NCBI GenBank assembly: GCA_037179385.1
Contig: CM074200.1
Location: 34,227,884-34,291,883, forward strand
Source: Holothuria scabra
Taxonomy: Eukaryota; Echinodermata; Holothuroidea; Aspidochirotida; Holothuriidae
Direction: 5' to 3'
Length of the DNA stretch: 64,000 bases
The notes beneath the pieces were generated by a model. It saw only the letters and a program-made list of their open reading frames with translations. It made no database searches and was not told the origin of the DNA. Made by a program: the position numbers and the translations under genes. Positions 10,686 through 23,399 of this stretch are shown here, in pieces (position 1 is the first letter of the stretch; every line of letters begins with the position of its first letter).

Positions 10686-13600
10686 GGTTTAACTTCAATT
10701 GACGACGGGGCTTATTGAAATCGTTTGTATGACGCAGTGAGACGTAAAAATCTGGCGTTTTGAATAAAAGAAGAATCAAGAAACGTAGAAGGGCAAAGTT
10801 TCACTCTTAATGGAATGACTTTACAGTGATCACTTTTAAAACTGAATGATCATTGCAGGCACTTGCTAAAGATGATATTTTCACTCTTCTTGTGATGAAT
10901 TTCAATTCCTTAAGTAAATAAACACTATGATGAAGTGAATTCACACTTTTCACTTTAACAGAGACAAAGTTCCCTCTTTTGGTTTGAGAGTATAGGCCTA
11001 CACCGTCTAAATCATTGTGTGGATATGACCACACTGAGTAACACTTCTTTGCCCCTGTAAAAATGTTAAGATACTAATCACTCCTAAATATTTCGTTTGA
11101 TTGCTAGACATTTAGAGTTCAATATCTTAACATGTTTAAAATTTAAAGGTGTTAACAAAAAGGGGTCTAAATGAGCTTTTAATATAAAGGCGTGTTTAGA
11201 GTGAACGAGGCTTCGTCGCCTGGGCAAGTGAGGTTTTTATCACACAACACACATGATTTGTACTTACCAGTACTGTGTAGGCTATTAAAGATGAACTGCG
11301 AAGCGTGCGGTGTGTTTTTTCTCCCTTGATTTTAGATAAACTTGGAATACTTGGAAAGAAGAAAGCCAGGTTGATAATAACTCGCACCCTCTAACGTTTC
11401 TGTAGACCTCACCCATAGAGAATCGTTTCTCTGAATATTGAAGCTACACCAAAATTGCAGCTATTTCAGGCAGGGTTTTTCCTGCTTCCTTACGTGTCCC
11501 GTCGACTCAATCAACTGGTCGATAATGTCAATAGTCTTCCTACCTTCAGGATTCTATCTGAATGCGTTTCGAGAAACTCCCTTTTAAAAATCCTAGTCAC
11601 ACTCCAGTGCTCCCGAATACTGAGCTAATACTCGTCAGTTACCGCTTTTATTTGGTCACAGACTGTTGCCTTGTATTCAGACACGGGTCTGCCATCCTGG
11701 GAAATAACGACTCACATGTATATCATTGAGATTACGTTACATATGAGAGTTGTCTTGGGTCATAGAAATTAGAACACAGAAAATCTTTATTTACTTAGAC
11801 CACTAAATACAGGAAATGATGTGGAATAACATAGTAACGGAGGTGCCAAAAAAGGTCCCGAGGTTGGGGGGGGGGGGGAGGAATTAGGCAAATGTAACAA
11901 CAGCAGGTAGTCAATGTACCGACATTTGTAAAAATGGTATCGCTTCACAAGTTACCCCACAACCGCGTGGCCGTGGTCCCTTCTGTTCGAGGAATTCTGA
12001 CATGGGGACGGGGGACACTGGCACCACGCAGGAGGCACCTAAAAGTGTAACCGTAAGTAATATCCTTAGTCAGTCTATCAGCAGTGACACAATGCGATAA
12101 CCACTTTGTACATTCTCAAGGTTACCACAGATCGCTTAACCGACATCGACAGTAGATGTAAAGATGCGCGCTAAAGCGACAGAATTTCGCTTTCCCAAAC
12201 TACAAACTAAAAAATTTCATGTAAAGTGAAACTCTCATCATATCCGAGGGATGAAACACTAACATGGACATTTTATAAGAACCATGAGTAACGAGGTATC
12301 GTACTGAACAACTGGAAGTGTTGTTACTTTGAATGAAATGGCCGTGGTAAGAAAAGCGTAATTTCGTATCTTAATACTTTTAAGCACAGTAAGAATAAAA
12401 TTAGCTTCGAATTCATTAACTTATGTAGTAATATTAAGCATGAATATCAAGAATATGATTCAGGACACTCCTTGATCATGCAACCCAACTAACTTTGAGG
12501 ATTTCCCTGGGTTTAAAGTTAAAGCTCACTCCGTGGAGTTAATGATCTCAAATTGTTGATAGGTGGTAAAACTAGAGATTGTCTTGATTGTGACTATACT
12601 ATAGTGCACATGAGGTGTGCCAGCTGTTAGCGGTTAGAAATTGAATGTATCTATCTTACATAGTGAAACGTACTTAACGGACTCGACAATAGAGTAGTCA
12701 AAGAATATGTTTGACAAGGATGCCAAAACTTTCGACATCGCCCTGAAGTCAGCCAGAAGTGACGGTTTTCCTACAGAATGCCGAACACAGTTTTTTAAAG
12801 GGCACCGAAAAAAACTTGGGCAAAAGCAAACCCTAACACATTGCTTGAGCTGGTATTACATGCAATGCCATAATCACGTTATCAGAACGCTCTTTGTGTA
12901 TATTGTATTATATGACGGTAGGCAGGTACGTTGCATTATGTCAAAGCCAGAAGGCAAAGGTGATAAGTCCATTTCTTAACCATGGACTCAGCATAGAGGC
13001 TCTTACGATTCAAATTAAATATGATATTGTATTTGTGTCATGAATCTTCAATACACGAAGTAAAAAAAAGAGAAAACAATTTCTTATCGATTTAAAAATC
13101 GTATTTTTAGAGTTATTTAGCTAGTTAGTTAGTGAGTCAGCCAGTGAGTCAGTTAATTGGAAATCCAGCATATCTGAAACCTTTAATCAAAGCGTAACTG
13201 AAGATGTGAAGAAAGTTTTTGTATTTCCTACTGTGCATAGACAATCATCAGTATGCTTTATACATATCGGGATATTCTCCATGGTCCACCAACCTGAATG
13301 GATGTCCCGACAAAATCAGCCAATGTACCGACAAAACATCCCAAAGGTCAAAGCTAGGGGGCGACTCCCCTGCCATTGTCATATGTAGAACAAGTGTCAT
13401 ATCGCTTCTTCCTTTTCCTTGTTTTTTAATTTTTCTGTGCTGAGATTGTGTGTACCCTGTTAAAACACTGTTTAGAATACCGTTATTTGCAGAAAGTTAT
13501 TATGTGGTTGTTTGAAAATTTAAACATGATTAATTTTTTTAATGTGTGTGGTGTAGGTGGGAGGGAAGGGGGTTAACGGCTTCTACGACTTAGGAATATA

Positions 13601-15037
13601 GGGTCCAGTACATCATGTCCCTTAACCACAACAAGTCAACGTCACTCATTTTTTAGTAGGTCCTAAGTTGCATTGTGCAGCCAAGGGGTTAACCTCCAAA
13701 ATATGTAGACTAAAAATGTCGGGTCTCTGTTTACAGGTTTAAGCTTACACAGTAAAACCGTTAGTTTGCACCCCAGGTTTCAGGTTTTTAAAAAACTGCT
13801 TGTAAACTGTGTTAGGGATTTGCGTTTTCATTGAAAGAACTGACCAAAGTAAATTTTACACGACACTTTGTTTGAGTTTAGGTGAGACCAGATCTATTTA
13901 AGGACATGTGCCGTTAAGTCTCTGGATGTGATTTAAAGTACATCTTTGTTTCGCATATTTGGACAAGATTTTGGAAAGCAATCTCAAAGTGGATAGTCAA
14001 TTTGAGCACCATTCAAAATATCGCCTTCGATAGTCCTCCTTAGTACGTCTGACATTAGTTTCGCGTTCCCTTGATTATTGATAAACACGTCACGGTGTGT
14101 TTCTTCTAATGATATTATTCGGCGTTGCAGACTGAATCATCGGACCCTCCCATAACTTAAGAGGAGTCGCATCGTTTGAGGTCGTGACCAGCCTCGAGGT
14201 TAAAGGCGTATTGGCCCCGCTCTACTTAAAAAATAATACAGAACCAAACTTATTATGTTAACGAGGAACATATTCTAAGCACTCTGGTAAAAATTTCTGT
14301 TCATTTCCATTTCTGTAAAAATTGAACTTAAAGCAAGCAGGTGTGACGTCATGAAACTGTTGGCCAATGATTTGTTTCCTTTATTTTCATCAGATTAATT
14401 TGACCTTGAATTGAAAAAAATGACCTTGAATTTAAAAGGAATGTTATCAGTTAGGCATTATAATTCCATTCTCAGAATACACTTATGCTGTCAATATGTG
14501 AGTTTAGTTGCATAAAATTGGTGGTAAATTATGAAGGAACACAACATTGGCTAACAACGTGGATTCATGATATCAAGGTTGCTGAGTATTGAGGCTGCTT
14601 GCTTCAGTTTCCATCTATGAAAAGATTTGGTCACATTAACGTGTTTATAACTCAAAGCCGCATATGGGAAACTAATAAAAAAATTTACCAGAAATACTTA
14701 AAATATGTCCCATTTTAACATATTAAAAGGTCTGGACTATTCTGTGAAGGGGGGGCAATTATGTCCAAAATAATGACATTTTGCCGAATTTCAGGGGCTA
14801 ATGATGGGACATCTATGTGATCGATTAAAACGAAATGTAACGGTGGGATTATACTTGTGTGGCTGCAATTCAGCAACATGTTAGAAAATATTTGAAATCG
14901 AAACCTCTCAGATAGCCTGAAATATTACTATTCCATGTCATTTCTCGTTCCCTTCTTATCCCCTCCTCGCCACTCCACAAACTTTGACAAGCTGGTCAAG
15001 TTCTTGGGAGAATTTGCTGCATAATGCGAAAAAACAG
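10686..15037. other. No gene recognised
   Basis: Mixed AT-rich sequence. A poly-G run lies at about 11865-11879, and a short A-rich region lies at 13060-13080 followed by TTAGTTAG/TGAGTCAG words. The ORF at 12707-12979 (90 codons) and the two overlapping ORFs at 13206-13443 have no recognisable domain or splice context. Confidence 0.45.
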
Positions 15038-15276
15038 TTTAATCGCGGATTAACACTACAGCGATATCGGACACGTGTCCGATAAGCACTGTCTATCGAT
15101 GTGACGTCACGAAATAATTATATATTTGATTTTCGTATTCCTGCCATACAAATTGTATTTTTAACACTGGTTGATTATTTTGTGGTCTTTCCGACCAACG
15201 ATGAAGGAGATCTTAACTAAAACTCACAAAACTAGGATCGTCGATATCGCTATAATGTGATCCGCATCGCTTTAGG
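15038..15276. mobile_element. Inverted-repeat element, unclassified, ~240 bp
   Basis: The left end reads AATCGCGGATTAACACTACA then GCGATATCG. The right end, reverse complemented, reads AAGCGATGCGGATCACATTA then TAGCGATATCG. The ~30-bp ends therefore match with small gaps. Just inside the left end lies the perfect 20-bp palindrome TATCGGACACGTGTCCGATA (15065-15084). It looks like a MITE. The superfamily is unclear because no target duplication stands out. Confidence 0.55.
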
Positions 15277-16700
15277 CGGGAGTAGGCACGGTCACTTAAA
15301 GATATCTCTTCCACGGGGTCGTGACCCAGCCACTTAGAAATGAAGTTCGTCTTAGCTTTTAATTTTTAGCAACGGTTTTCGATGATTTTATGACATATTA
15401 TGGTGGCCACTACTAGGGTCTCTTATAAAAACAAAAATATTCCAGAGCATGTTCCCCAAACCCTGTCGCAATATGCTTTACCTAACTGAATTTTACGTGG
15501 TTATTTTGTTATAAATTCCTCCATTTTTCTGCAAAATATTCACAAAGCCACACAAAATAATGTAATCTAAATAAATTGCAGGTTCAGATTCTTTTTGTTT
15601 TTCTTTAAAATTAAATGTCCTGTTTGTCCTTAAAATTTAATATTCTTAGAATGTTTGAATATCTTTTCCTGTAGCTCTAACATTCCTCTTCACTATACGT
15701 TGGGTATGGAAAATGTTGTTTAATATTCTGTGCTGTGGTATAACAATTCTAAAATAAATAGAAAGCAATGTCATATTAATGTATCACGATGAAATTACAT
15801 ATTCTTCATGATCCAGTGCCGGTATATTTTAAGAGTATCTTAATATGCTCTTGAGATGCAGTTTTCACCCCCCCCCCCCAGGGATTTTTTTCTTCCTATT
15901 TTAAGGTCAAGAATTTTGTCTCTGCATGGCAGAAAAATATAAAAAATAATCTCTCTTCTAGACGTCTTCGATAAAGTCTATCTTATCGAGTTTTTACGTA
16001 CAGTAGACAAAAAAAAAAATCCCAAACGACCTTAACCTTGATGAGCAAATGACGTGTAAATATAACTTCACACCTGAGTAAGTGTACTTACACTACGCAA
16101 AACAGCAAGTTATTAGACCAGTCCATTATTCTTTGTCGGTCCAGTTATGTTTGAATTTCTCCCTTAATGACGAGAGCGTCAAACTCGTCACGCAATTCTG
16201 ACAACTTTTTTGTCTGAAGGGGGTCAGGCAAAGATGGTTTTTGGCACATGAAGGCCGATTGACACTTTCAGATATCTTCTTTGACAAATTTAAAAATGGA
16301 CGAAGGCCCAGAGACACTTGACTGGTAAATATTTATAAATGAGGATCAGAGTTAATAGAATTCGAGAACAGCCGGTCACGGTGAGCCATAGGTCTTATTT
16401 GTGAGCCTTACTGTATTATGATTTCATGGAAACTTAAGATATATGCAGAGTTACTCATAATATAACTAAAATTCATAGTCTTGAAACAAATGCTTAGTAA
16501 TGGCACAGAATGATAGGTTCTTCAAAACTGTGGACAGACCTGAACCCAGATTTGCAGAATGCCAATATATGTAGTCTCGAAGTTTTGAACTGATAAAATG
16601 ATTTAATTACTTGCTTTTTAAGCTTTGAATAATTTGTTAATCCATGCAAGCGTTCAAAATTCAAATTATGCACACGTTCCGTAACTTGCTCTTGTATATT
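15277..16700. other. No gene recognised
   Basis: AT-rich, with a C-run at about 15870-15880. The 63-codon minus-strand ORF at 16126-16317 has no recognisable signature. Confidence 0.45.
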
Positions 16701-16750
16701 GCTTTGACCATGGAAGTACTACCTCCGAGGTAGTACTTCCATGCTTTGAC
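16701..16750. mobile_element. 34-bp palindromic insertion with exact 8-bp direct repeats
   Basis: GCTTTGAC occurs at 16701-16708 and again at 16743-16750. Between them lies a 34-bp near-complete palindrome made of GGAAGTACTACCTC, a single C, and GAGGTAGTACTTCC, bordered by CAT and AT. The stem is perfect. An exact 8-bp duplication around an inverted repeat fits a tiny hAT-type deletion derivative. No internal sequence remains to prove the family. Confidence 0.7.
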
Positions 16751-18336
16751 GACCTGACACTATTGCTGGGTTTTATTGCTAAGACTCAATAGGTTGATCA
16801 TTGAGCTGTCGGGTACTGAATAGTTTGACCATCATTGAGCTGTGAGGTAAGCAGAAACATCGTCTAAATATTTTAGACAACATCAGCTAGAAACTGATTT
16901 AATGAATCCCCTTCGAGGAAGAAAGTTGATTGACAGGTCAGGTTGTTCTAATTACTTAACTGTTGTTGACTTACCTTCTGAATTAAGGTCTCCCTCTTTC
17001 AAAGTGCAATAATCCAGTGACAAAGACTATTATCGAAGAATCCGAGCAGCCCTATTGTATAATGACAGTAGTCAGCAATTACTGGGGACCATTAGCCAAG
17101 TTCAATCATCTTGATTTATTGTCTTTATGTGATTTCAGTCCCTAATATACAGTAAAATTGAGGGAATCAAGAGGCATTGTAGTGAACAACCATCCCCCTA
17201 ATATTTTTGAGGGGATATCATATCAAATGCCCCCCCCTCCCCAATATTTTAGCCTTGAAAAAAATGTGCAGCCACTTTACTCTTTTGCTATAACTAGTAA
17301 GTATTTTCCGATTGATGTGACATACGTTTTTCTTGAGTACTTTTTTAATTTATGGAGTACTTTGTTCTTAAATTAAAAAAATTTCGCTCGCTACGCGCGC
17401 TTTTCTCAACAGTTACATTTGATTCAAACTGTTTAACACGAGTTTTAGACGCGTTGATTGAATTAAAGTGGCCTATTAGCCCATAAGTACGGTAGTTCGT
17501 GCGGGCATTATTCTATCAAACCGTCATAAATGGATGAAAGTTCTCTATTTGCTGTTGTTTGGAAGATTCTTTATTCAGGCACAACATCATATTGTGTCGA
17601 AAATATTAAGTGAATAAATGATAAGTGCAGGGCAGACAGGCAGAGGAATTAGAGGGTTATCTCCCAAAATCCGGTGCCTTGGCTTTTCACACCCAGTATG
17701 TTTGTAGGAGAAGCAATTTCTTAATTGCTGAATCAATTTGATTATCATCAAAGTCAAAAGGTGCAGCCTGAGGATAGCTGACATTTTTTAACATGCAAAG
17801 AGAGTTTGCTGATCACATTTTATGGACTTACAAGGGACAGGACAATTTTGGGAACACTGTAATAGGGTTTAAATCTGCACAAGGAAGAGCTCATGATCAA
17901 GAAAGTTGAGGGGGGGGGGGGGCAAGGAATAAGTAAGTTGAAAATTGGAATTATCTTCTATGAAAACTGCAACTTTCTTCCAATTCCGTATCAGGAGCCA
18001 AATCATATTCAGTATTTCTAGAGCAAAACCGCAAAAGTTTCTACGCGTTTCGCGTGTGCTTACTGTTTTGTTCCGGACATTGCTTAGGGAACCGCCTCTT
18101 CTGGCACAACTTCAGGTTGCTGGATGCTTAATGTGATAGAGATGCCCTTAGACCCTTGTCGTCAATATCTTTCCATGCCCTCTTTAAATTGCAAATACAT
18201 TTCTTGGAAAATGTCGACATTCCTTGCGTGCAGGATTCACAGTCGAAGTTGAACTAACTATATACTTAATTGGCTGTAACTATATCAGTGAACACTTACA
18301 GTCAAAGCTAGGAAAATACTCAAAGTTAGTTACTGT
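16751..18336. other. No gene; dispersed-repeat fragment at 17060-17180
   Basis: GGGGACCATTAGCC through AAAATTGAGGGAATCAAGAG and GTGAACAACCATCC (about 17090-17195) is a diverged copy of the repeat at 38850-39060 and 61798-62010. The rest has no supported coding sequence. A G-run lies at 17911-17922. Confidence 0.5.
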
Positions 18337-19445
18337 CAGTGTTGCAGTACCCGAGACCGGTCTCGGATTCTTGCAGTCTCGGAAATTGTTATGGTTTCGT
18401 TTCGAGACCGGCCCAAAATTTTTCGTTTTATTTTTTTATATAGAATGAGTAATGCCCTGGAGGTATTTTTAGACCAGTTTTAAGCCAACAGAATGACCCT
18501 TATATGACAACCTTAATACCTCATAACACCTTACAACCTAGGAGTTTCCTGGGCGTCTCCTCCTGGACCCCACCCGGGGCCCTAAGTCGGGCCCCTGGAC
18601 CTCAACCGATAGGGTCTTGCGCTTCGTTCTCGGTGGAGCCTCCGGTGCCATGAATGGAGTCTAGTGGTGTCACCTGCAAATTGTTCTGCCCCCAGTCCCC
18701 CTAGAAAGACGAGTCTGGCGACGTCACGGCTGTGAAAGTGCGATTATAGTTTATGTTCATGTTTGTCAAACTGAAAACTTTACATATAACTACATGAGAA
18801 GGACCACCGGGGTCGTTCGGAGAAATATCCGCCACCACCAACTGGCCTGTACCTTGCTGAATCGGGAACACTTCGGTGCGTCAGTCGCGCAGAGAATATG
18901 CCCTGGTTGGGCCCCTGGAGTCGGGTAGAAGTCACAGACCCTGGAAAGAGTCCCTTACGGCCATGTCGGCCACATAAGAAACAAACTTGGATTACGTTAA
19001 GTTATTAATTCTATGTTTGGTATTTTATCATGGCCTAAGAGACTCTTTTTCTCAAAGGGAGAGGTGACCTTTTGCCCTATTCCAAATCCCCAACCAGGGC
19101 AAAACCTAATCTCTGTCCGACTGAGGCACCGAAGTCTGCCCAATTCAGTAAGGTTTTGGAAAATTGGGAGCGGGATGTACGGTCATACATATGATAAAAT
19201 GAAAACATGTAAAAATCAATTACGGTGCACTCTTGGTGCTACATGTCATTTTTTTAACCAATAGGTGGTAAAGTTGTGTAAAAAAGTATTCAAAATTTTG
19301 AATACTTCTTTTATCCTATGCAACATGTACATTCGGTCTTGGTCTCAGACCTTGTAGGTTTCGGTCTCGTTTTCGACACTTTCTGGTCTCGGTTTTGGTT
19401 CGGTCTAGGATATGCTGGTCTAAAACGTGTGTGCAACAACACTTG
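18337..19445. mobile_element. hAT-like element with GC-rich interior (tentative)
   Basis: It starts CAGTGTTGCAGTACCCGAGA and ends near GTGCAACAACACTTG, with GAGACCGG/GGTCTCGG words repeated just inside both ends, like subterminal binding sites of hAT elements. The start matches that of the MITEs at 30796 and 50270. The interior (about 18540-18990) is clearly more GC-rich than its surroundings but has no recognisable transposase. The flanking 8-mers do not match, so the right boundary is uncertain. Confidence 0.45.
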
Positions 19446-19735
19446 AGGTTTCATGAAGCAGCCTCATTGAGTAATACTAGTTTAACGTGATGAGTAGGAT
19501 ACTTAATTTTGTGCTCGTTCTTCCGCGCACGGTATGTTCCAATGTTTGGAAAATAATTTTCCGCCAATTGAGACACGATTTTGCCGGAAAGAAATTTCAT
19601 GACCTCCCCCCTTTACACACTCACTGATCGTAACCTTAGGTACGTCCTTAAGAACATGAATAAGATATCCCCACAGGCTAAACAATCCGACTATCAAAGG
19701 CACTAGTACTCTTAAACACACTCCTTAAATCTCAA

Positions 19736-20338
19736 TCAGGCATACTCCGGAGAAAAAAAATTCTTCAACTTCAAAATATGCAGAAAGATTTTCTCTTCCA
19801 GGAGGTGAAAACTTCGACTGAATAGTATGTAGCGTTCAAGGGGTACAAAAGTTTGAAGTAAGAAAGTTTTCTTCTGGTGGTGGGGGGGGGGGGTGCATCA
19901 TGAGAAATCTGTGATGTCATCATGGCACATTAATTTGATATTGCTTTGAATTTATTTTTAATTTTGATGCTGCTGCAGGCAATATTAATCAACATTGTTG
20001 GTTGTACTCTACATATAGTGAAGGATAATGCTAGATTTATAGGAAAAGATATTCAAACATTCCAACAGTATCAAATTACAAGGCCAAACAGGATTGTAAA
20101 GAAAAACCTAAGGGATATGAGGAAATGTGTACAGTCTACCCACTACATAATTTTCTGTAACATTGTTGAAAATCAGAGGTGTTTTTTCACAAAATTACCA
20201 GTCTTTAAAATGGTATAACTTGATTTAAGAAAAGGGTATCGAGACAAGGGTTTGGAGGGCATGGTGTGGAATATTTTTCCTCTTTCTTACAAAAACCCTG
20301 CATGTAGAAAACCACCATAACATACTTAACTAATTAAA
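19736..20338 (+). mobile_element. TTAA-type element, family B, copy 2
   Basis: It aligns with 6394-6967 throughout: CAGGCATACTCCGGAGA start, TCTGTGATGTCAT core, GCTGCAGGCAATATTAATCA, then AACATTCCAACAGTATCAAA. A poly-G expansion (about 19880-19893) lies inside it. The termini are eroded. The 90-codon ORF at 19946-20218 lies within this repeat and is not a gene. Confidence 0.65.
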
Positions 20339-20578
20339 CGCCTCCTTTGAGCGATTGAGGGAAATCTTAAATGGATTGGCACTCGCCATCCATTCTGTCA
20401 AACTTGTTCTAAAGTAAGGGCTCTATTCTAAACTGGATGAAAAGAACAGATACTTGTGTCACTGATGCACGGTGTAGATCGTGGCTATGGCCAGGAATTA
20501 GTTTTGCATAATTAATAGACATAAAACCCACTAACAATGAACAATCTAAATGCGATTGAGATGGTCTATTAAAAAGGC

Positions 20579-20722
20579 GATGCGTCCTGTTTAATTTCCT
20601 AACTGGCTAACGATAACCCTAATCCCTAACCTGATCCCTAACCCTAACAAAGAATACAATCGATACGGTACAGTACAATGGAAGTAACCAATCAAGAAAG
20701 AGTTTGTTAAACAGTGCGCATC
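20579..20722 (-). mobile_element. MITE carrying telomere-like repeats, copy 1
   Basis: Relative to the copy at 22554-22693 this is the reverse complement. Shared landmarks are GCTAACGATAA, the CCCTAA-rich tract (20614-20646), AACAAAGAATACAAT, ACCAATCAAGAA and the terminus TTGTTAAACAGTGCGCATC. The telomere-like tract has several CCCTAA-related units. Confidence 0.65.
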
Positions 20723-21739
20723 TATTAAAGAGTAGAACAATTCTGAACCAAAGAGTAAATTGGTCACACCAAAATTGGTTAATTTGGCAAAAATGTGTTA
20801 GTAAACTGGTAAAAATGCATTTTAAATTCAACAACCACCATATGACCGTACCCCTGTATAAAATTTAGAGAGAGAATGTAGGCCTTTTTTCCGTACCCAG
20901 CTACTGGTTCAAAATACAAAATGTGCACCTTGACGAATGCGATACATACAAGCGTACCGAAATTTAAAAAAAAAATAGTCCATCCCCACACTAGGACTTC
21001 TTACACGTTGAATCTGATACTTGCTTGATGATTCGATTAAGCTTTTCATTTTCAAAGACGACCAAGTTAACTTGAGAGAGTCCCTTGGCTATGAGTTTCT
21101 TCCTCGAACTAGTATAATGCCATAACCACGCCCTGAAGGCCTACGTCCACAAACACCGCTGACTAATATGAAAGTATTCGAGACGCCTGAGTTATAATAA
21201 GGATATCAATGAAGATCGAAAAAAAAAATTGTTATTTGCAAAGGATTTACAAATCTTGTCCTCTTCATTACTTCAACGTAGATAGTGTATGGAGGAAAGT
21301 ATTAGGTCATGATAAACTTTTGCCGGGATCATGGAGCAAGTTTCTAAAAACTCAATAAGGCATTCATTCATCATTGTTTTTTGACTGTGACATTGGGGTG
21401 GATGATTACATGGTCCATCCCCTAGAGCAAAATGTCCACTGCAGGGATGTATTTCCGATACCCCTTTAGGTTTACGTCTATGTTTTATTTAATTTTTCAT
21501 TTGTGAGTAGGCTGGATTGCATATTAGCCAAATTTGAATTAAAGTTTCTCAACCTACCTTCAATGGCATCTAGGTTCCCCCAATTTTTAAGTCAGTTTTG
21601 TTTTTATTTTATTTTATTTTATTTTTTGTTTTTATCTCACTTTAAGGAGTAAAGTTGGGGCTAGTTTTAGGTAAGCAGGATTGTGGTGGTGGTGGGGCGT
21701 TGGGGGGGGGGACTTTGAAGGTGTGTCTGTCTTGATTGA

Positions 21740-22140
21740 TGGGTGGAAATATCCAGTGCCGGGGGCACACAGGCGTACTAAAGTAGTTCAGTTTGGGCCG
21801 AAGGTATTTGCCGAAAAATGTTAACTCTGCCCGAAAGACTATCTAAGCGGAGCGCCACCGTCAGTTTGGCTCAAAGCGTGCAGAAAATTTTGAAAAATCA
21901 GACCCTCAGAAAGCCTCAAATGGCATTTCTCAGGTTTACCGTGTGAGGAGAATTTGAGCAGTCGATATTTTGAGTTTTCATTTGAAAAAAAAATCACTTT
22001 AAATTAATTTTTGTCAAGAAGAATAAATAAGTAGGCACCACCATTAAATGAGGCGTGCAGAAAATTTTGAAAAACCACCACCCTTCAGGTTTCCCGAAAA
22101 AGCATTTCACAGACCTGTAAGTAGAATTTAAAGGGAAATA
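21740..22140. repeat. Dispersed repeat sharing a block with hAT-like elements
   Basis: The block ACTATCTAAGCGGAGCGCCA (about 21839-21858) recurs, reverse complemented with small changes, at about 28880-28900 and 30415-30440 inside hAT-like elements. CGTGCAGAAAATTTTGAAAAA is itself duplicated at about 21877 and 22052. Boundaries are uncertain. Confidence 0.45.
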
Positions 22141-22553
22141 TTGTATTTAAAATGCTCCAACAAAGAGTACAAAGAAAATGGCCCAGGAACTATTCAACAA
22201 TTCAGTCTTAATCATAAACCCCAGCAATAGCTACATCTCTTTAAAACGCTATGCGTAAGAAGAGCCATGGATGTTGCATCTTTTGAAATGATGAAAGTCA
22301 GTGGGTGAACATATTATCCTTGAGAAACAAACAACTGAACTTCTATCTGTGGGAAACTTATTTCTTGAAAAGAAGGCTACCATACTGCCTTATTTTTGAT
22401 AATCTATTTGTTTTAAAAGGATGAAATTTTCTTGCAAAACAAACCCAACATTTCTCTTTAAGCAGTCTTTATTTTAAATTCCTTTGTAATAATTGGCAAA
22501 AAATCAGGAATTTGCAAAATGATCAAAATATTACCGGACTAAAATTTAGGGTT

Positions 22554-22693
22554 GATGCGCACTGTTTAACAAGGTGCTTCTTGATTGGTTGTTGCTATTG
22601 TATTGGATCTATTGTATTCTTTGTTCGGGTTAGGATTAGGTTAGGGATTAGGTTTATCGTTAGCTAGGAAATTTCTTGTTAAACAGTGCGCAC
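22554..22693 (+). mobile_element. MITE carrying telomere-like repeats, copy 2
   Basis: The termini GATGCGCACTGTTTAACAAG and CTTGTTAAACAGTGCGCAC are near-perfect inverted repeats. Inside is GGGTTAGGATTAGGTTAGGG and further TTAGG words (about 22626-22653). It is a 140-bp non-coding element. The sibling in opposite orientation lies at 20579-20722. Confidence 0.75.
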
Positions 22694-23399
22694 CCCCCCA
22701 AAATTTACCACTTTCAATGGATAAAATTGTCTCGTATTTTGTCCGCGAAAAAACTATAAAACCGAATTGAAAACATGTGAATGTTCTCTACTGTGACCCG
22801 CCTTGGCTACATTCAAGATATACTATACTATAGGCTGAATTCATGATCTTTTGTGCACGAACACCCGACTAAAAATGATTTTACTTCTAGTGTATTAACG
22901 CCTTTTGAAAAATGTTACGTCATGAGGCTGGGTTAAACGAACTTTCAGGCCTACTTATGCATGGGAAGACATTCTTCCACTGTACCATTATTGTATTTAA
23001 AAACAAATTACCCGAAGCCATTACGGTTGCCTGAATTCCGTCTTGCGGCTCCAGGCGGGCCAGCCTGGATAAATGGCAAACTATTGGGCACAGGCTGCAC
23101 CTGAACACCCTCAAGTCTGTCCGTGTAATTAATTTGGCAATTGAAATCTTCCCAGCACTTTTTTAACCTTCGTCCGAATATTTTATCATTTCCCACAAAG
23201 TTTTTGCAAGACTGCAGAATGAGGTTGGGATCAGGGAAAAACATTTTTACGAGCTGCTAGAATGTGAGTTAAATCTTAAGCCACGGTTCCGCTAGCTGTG
23301 GATCTCAGTATCAAACGCGCCTTTAAAATTGCTACCACAATTGTGTATCAGGATCTGAGTGGATCTGGAAAAATACTACAGAACACTCCAGGTGGAGTC

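Noticed and set aside
16709..16743. Hairpin containing GAGGTAGT, reminiscent of the let-7 seed
   Set aside because: The stem is only ~17 bp with a 1-nt loop, far too short for a pre-miRNA, and the rest of let-7 is absent. The 8-bp duplication marks it as an insertion.
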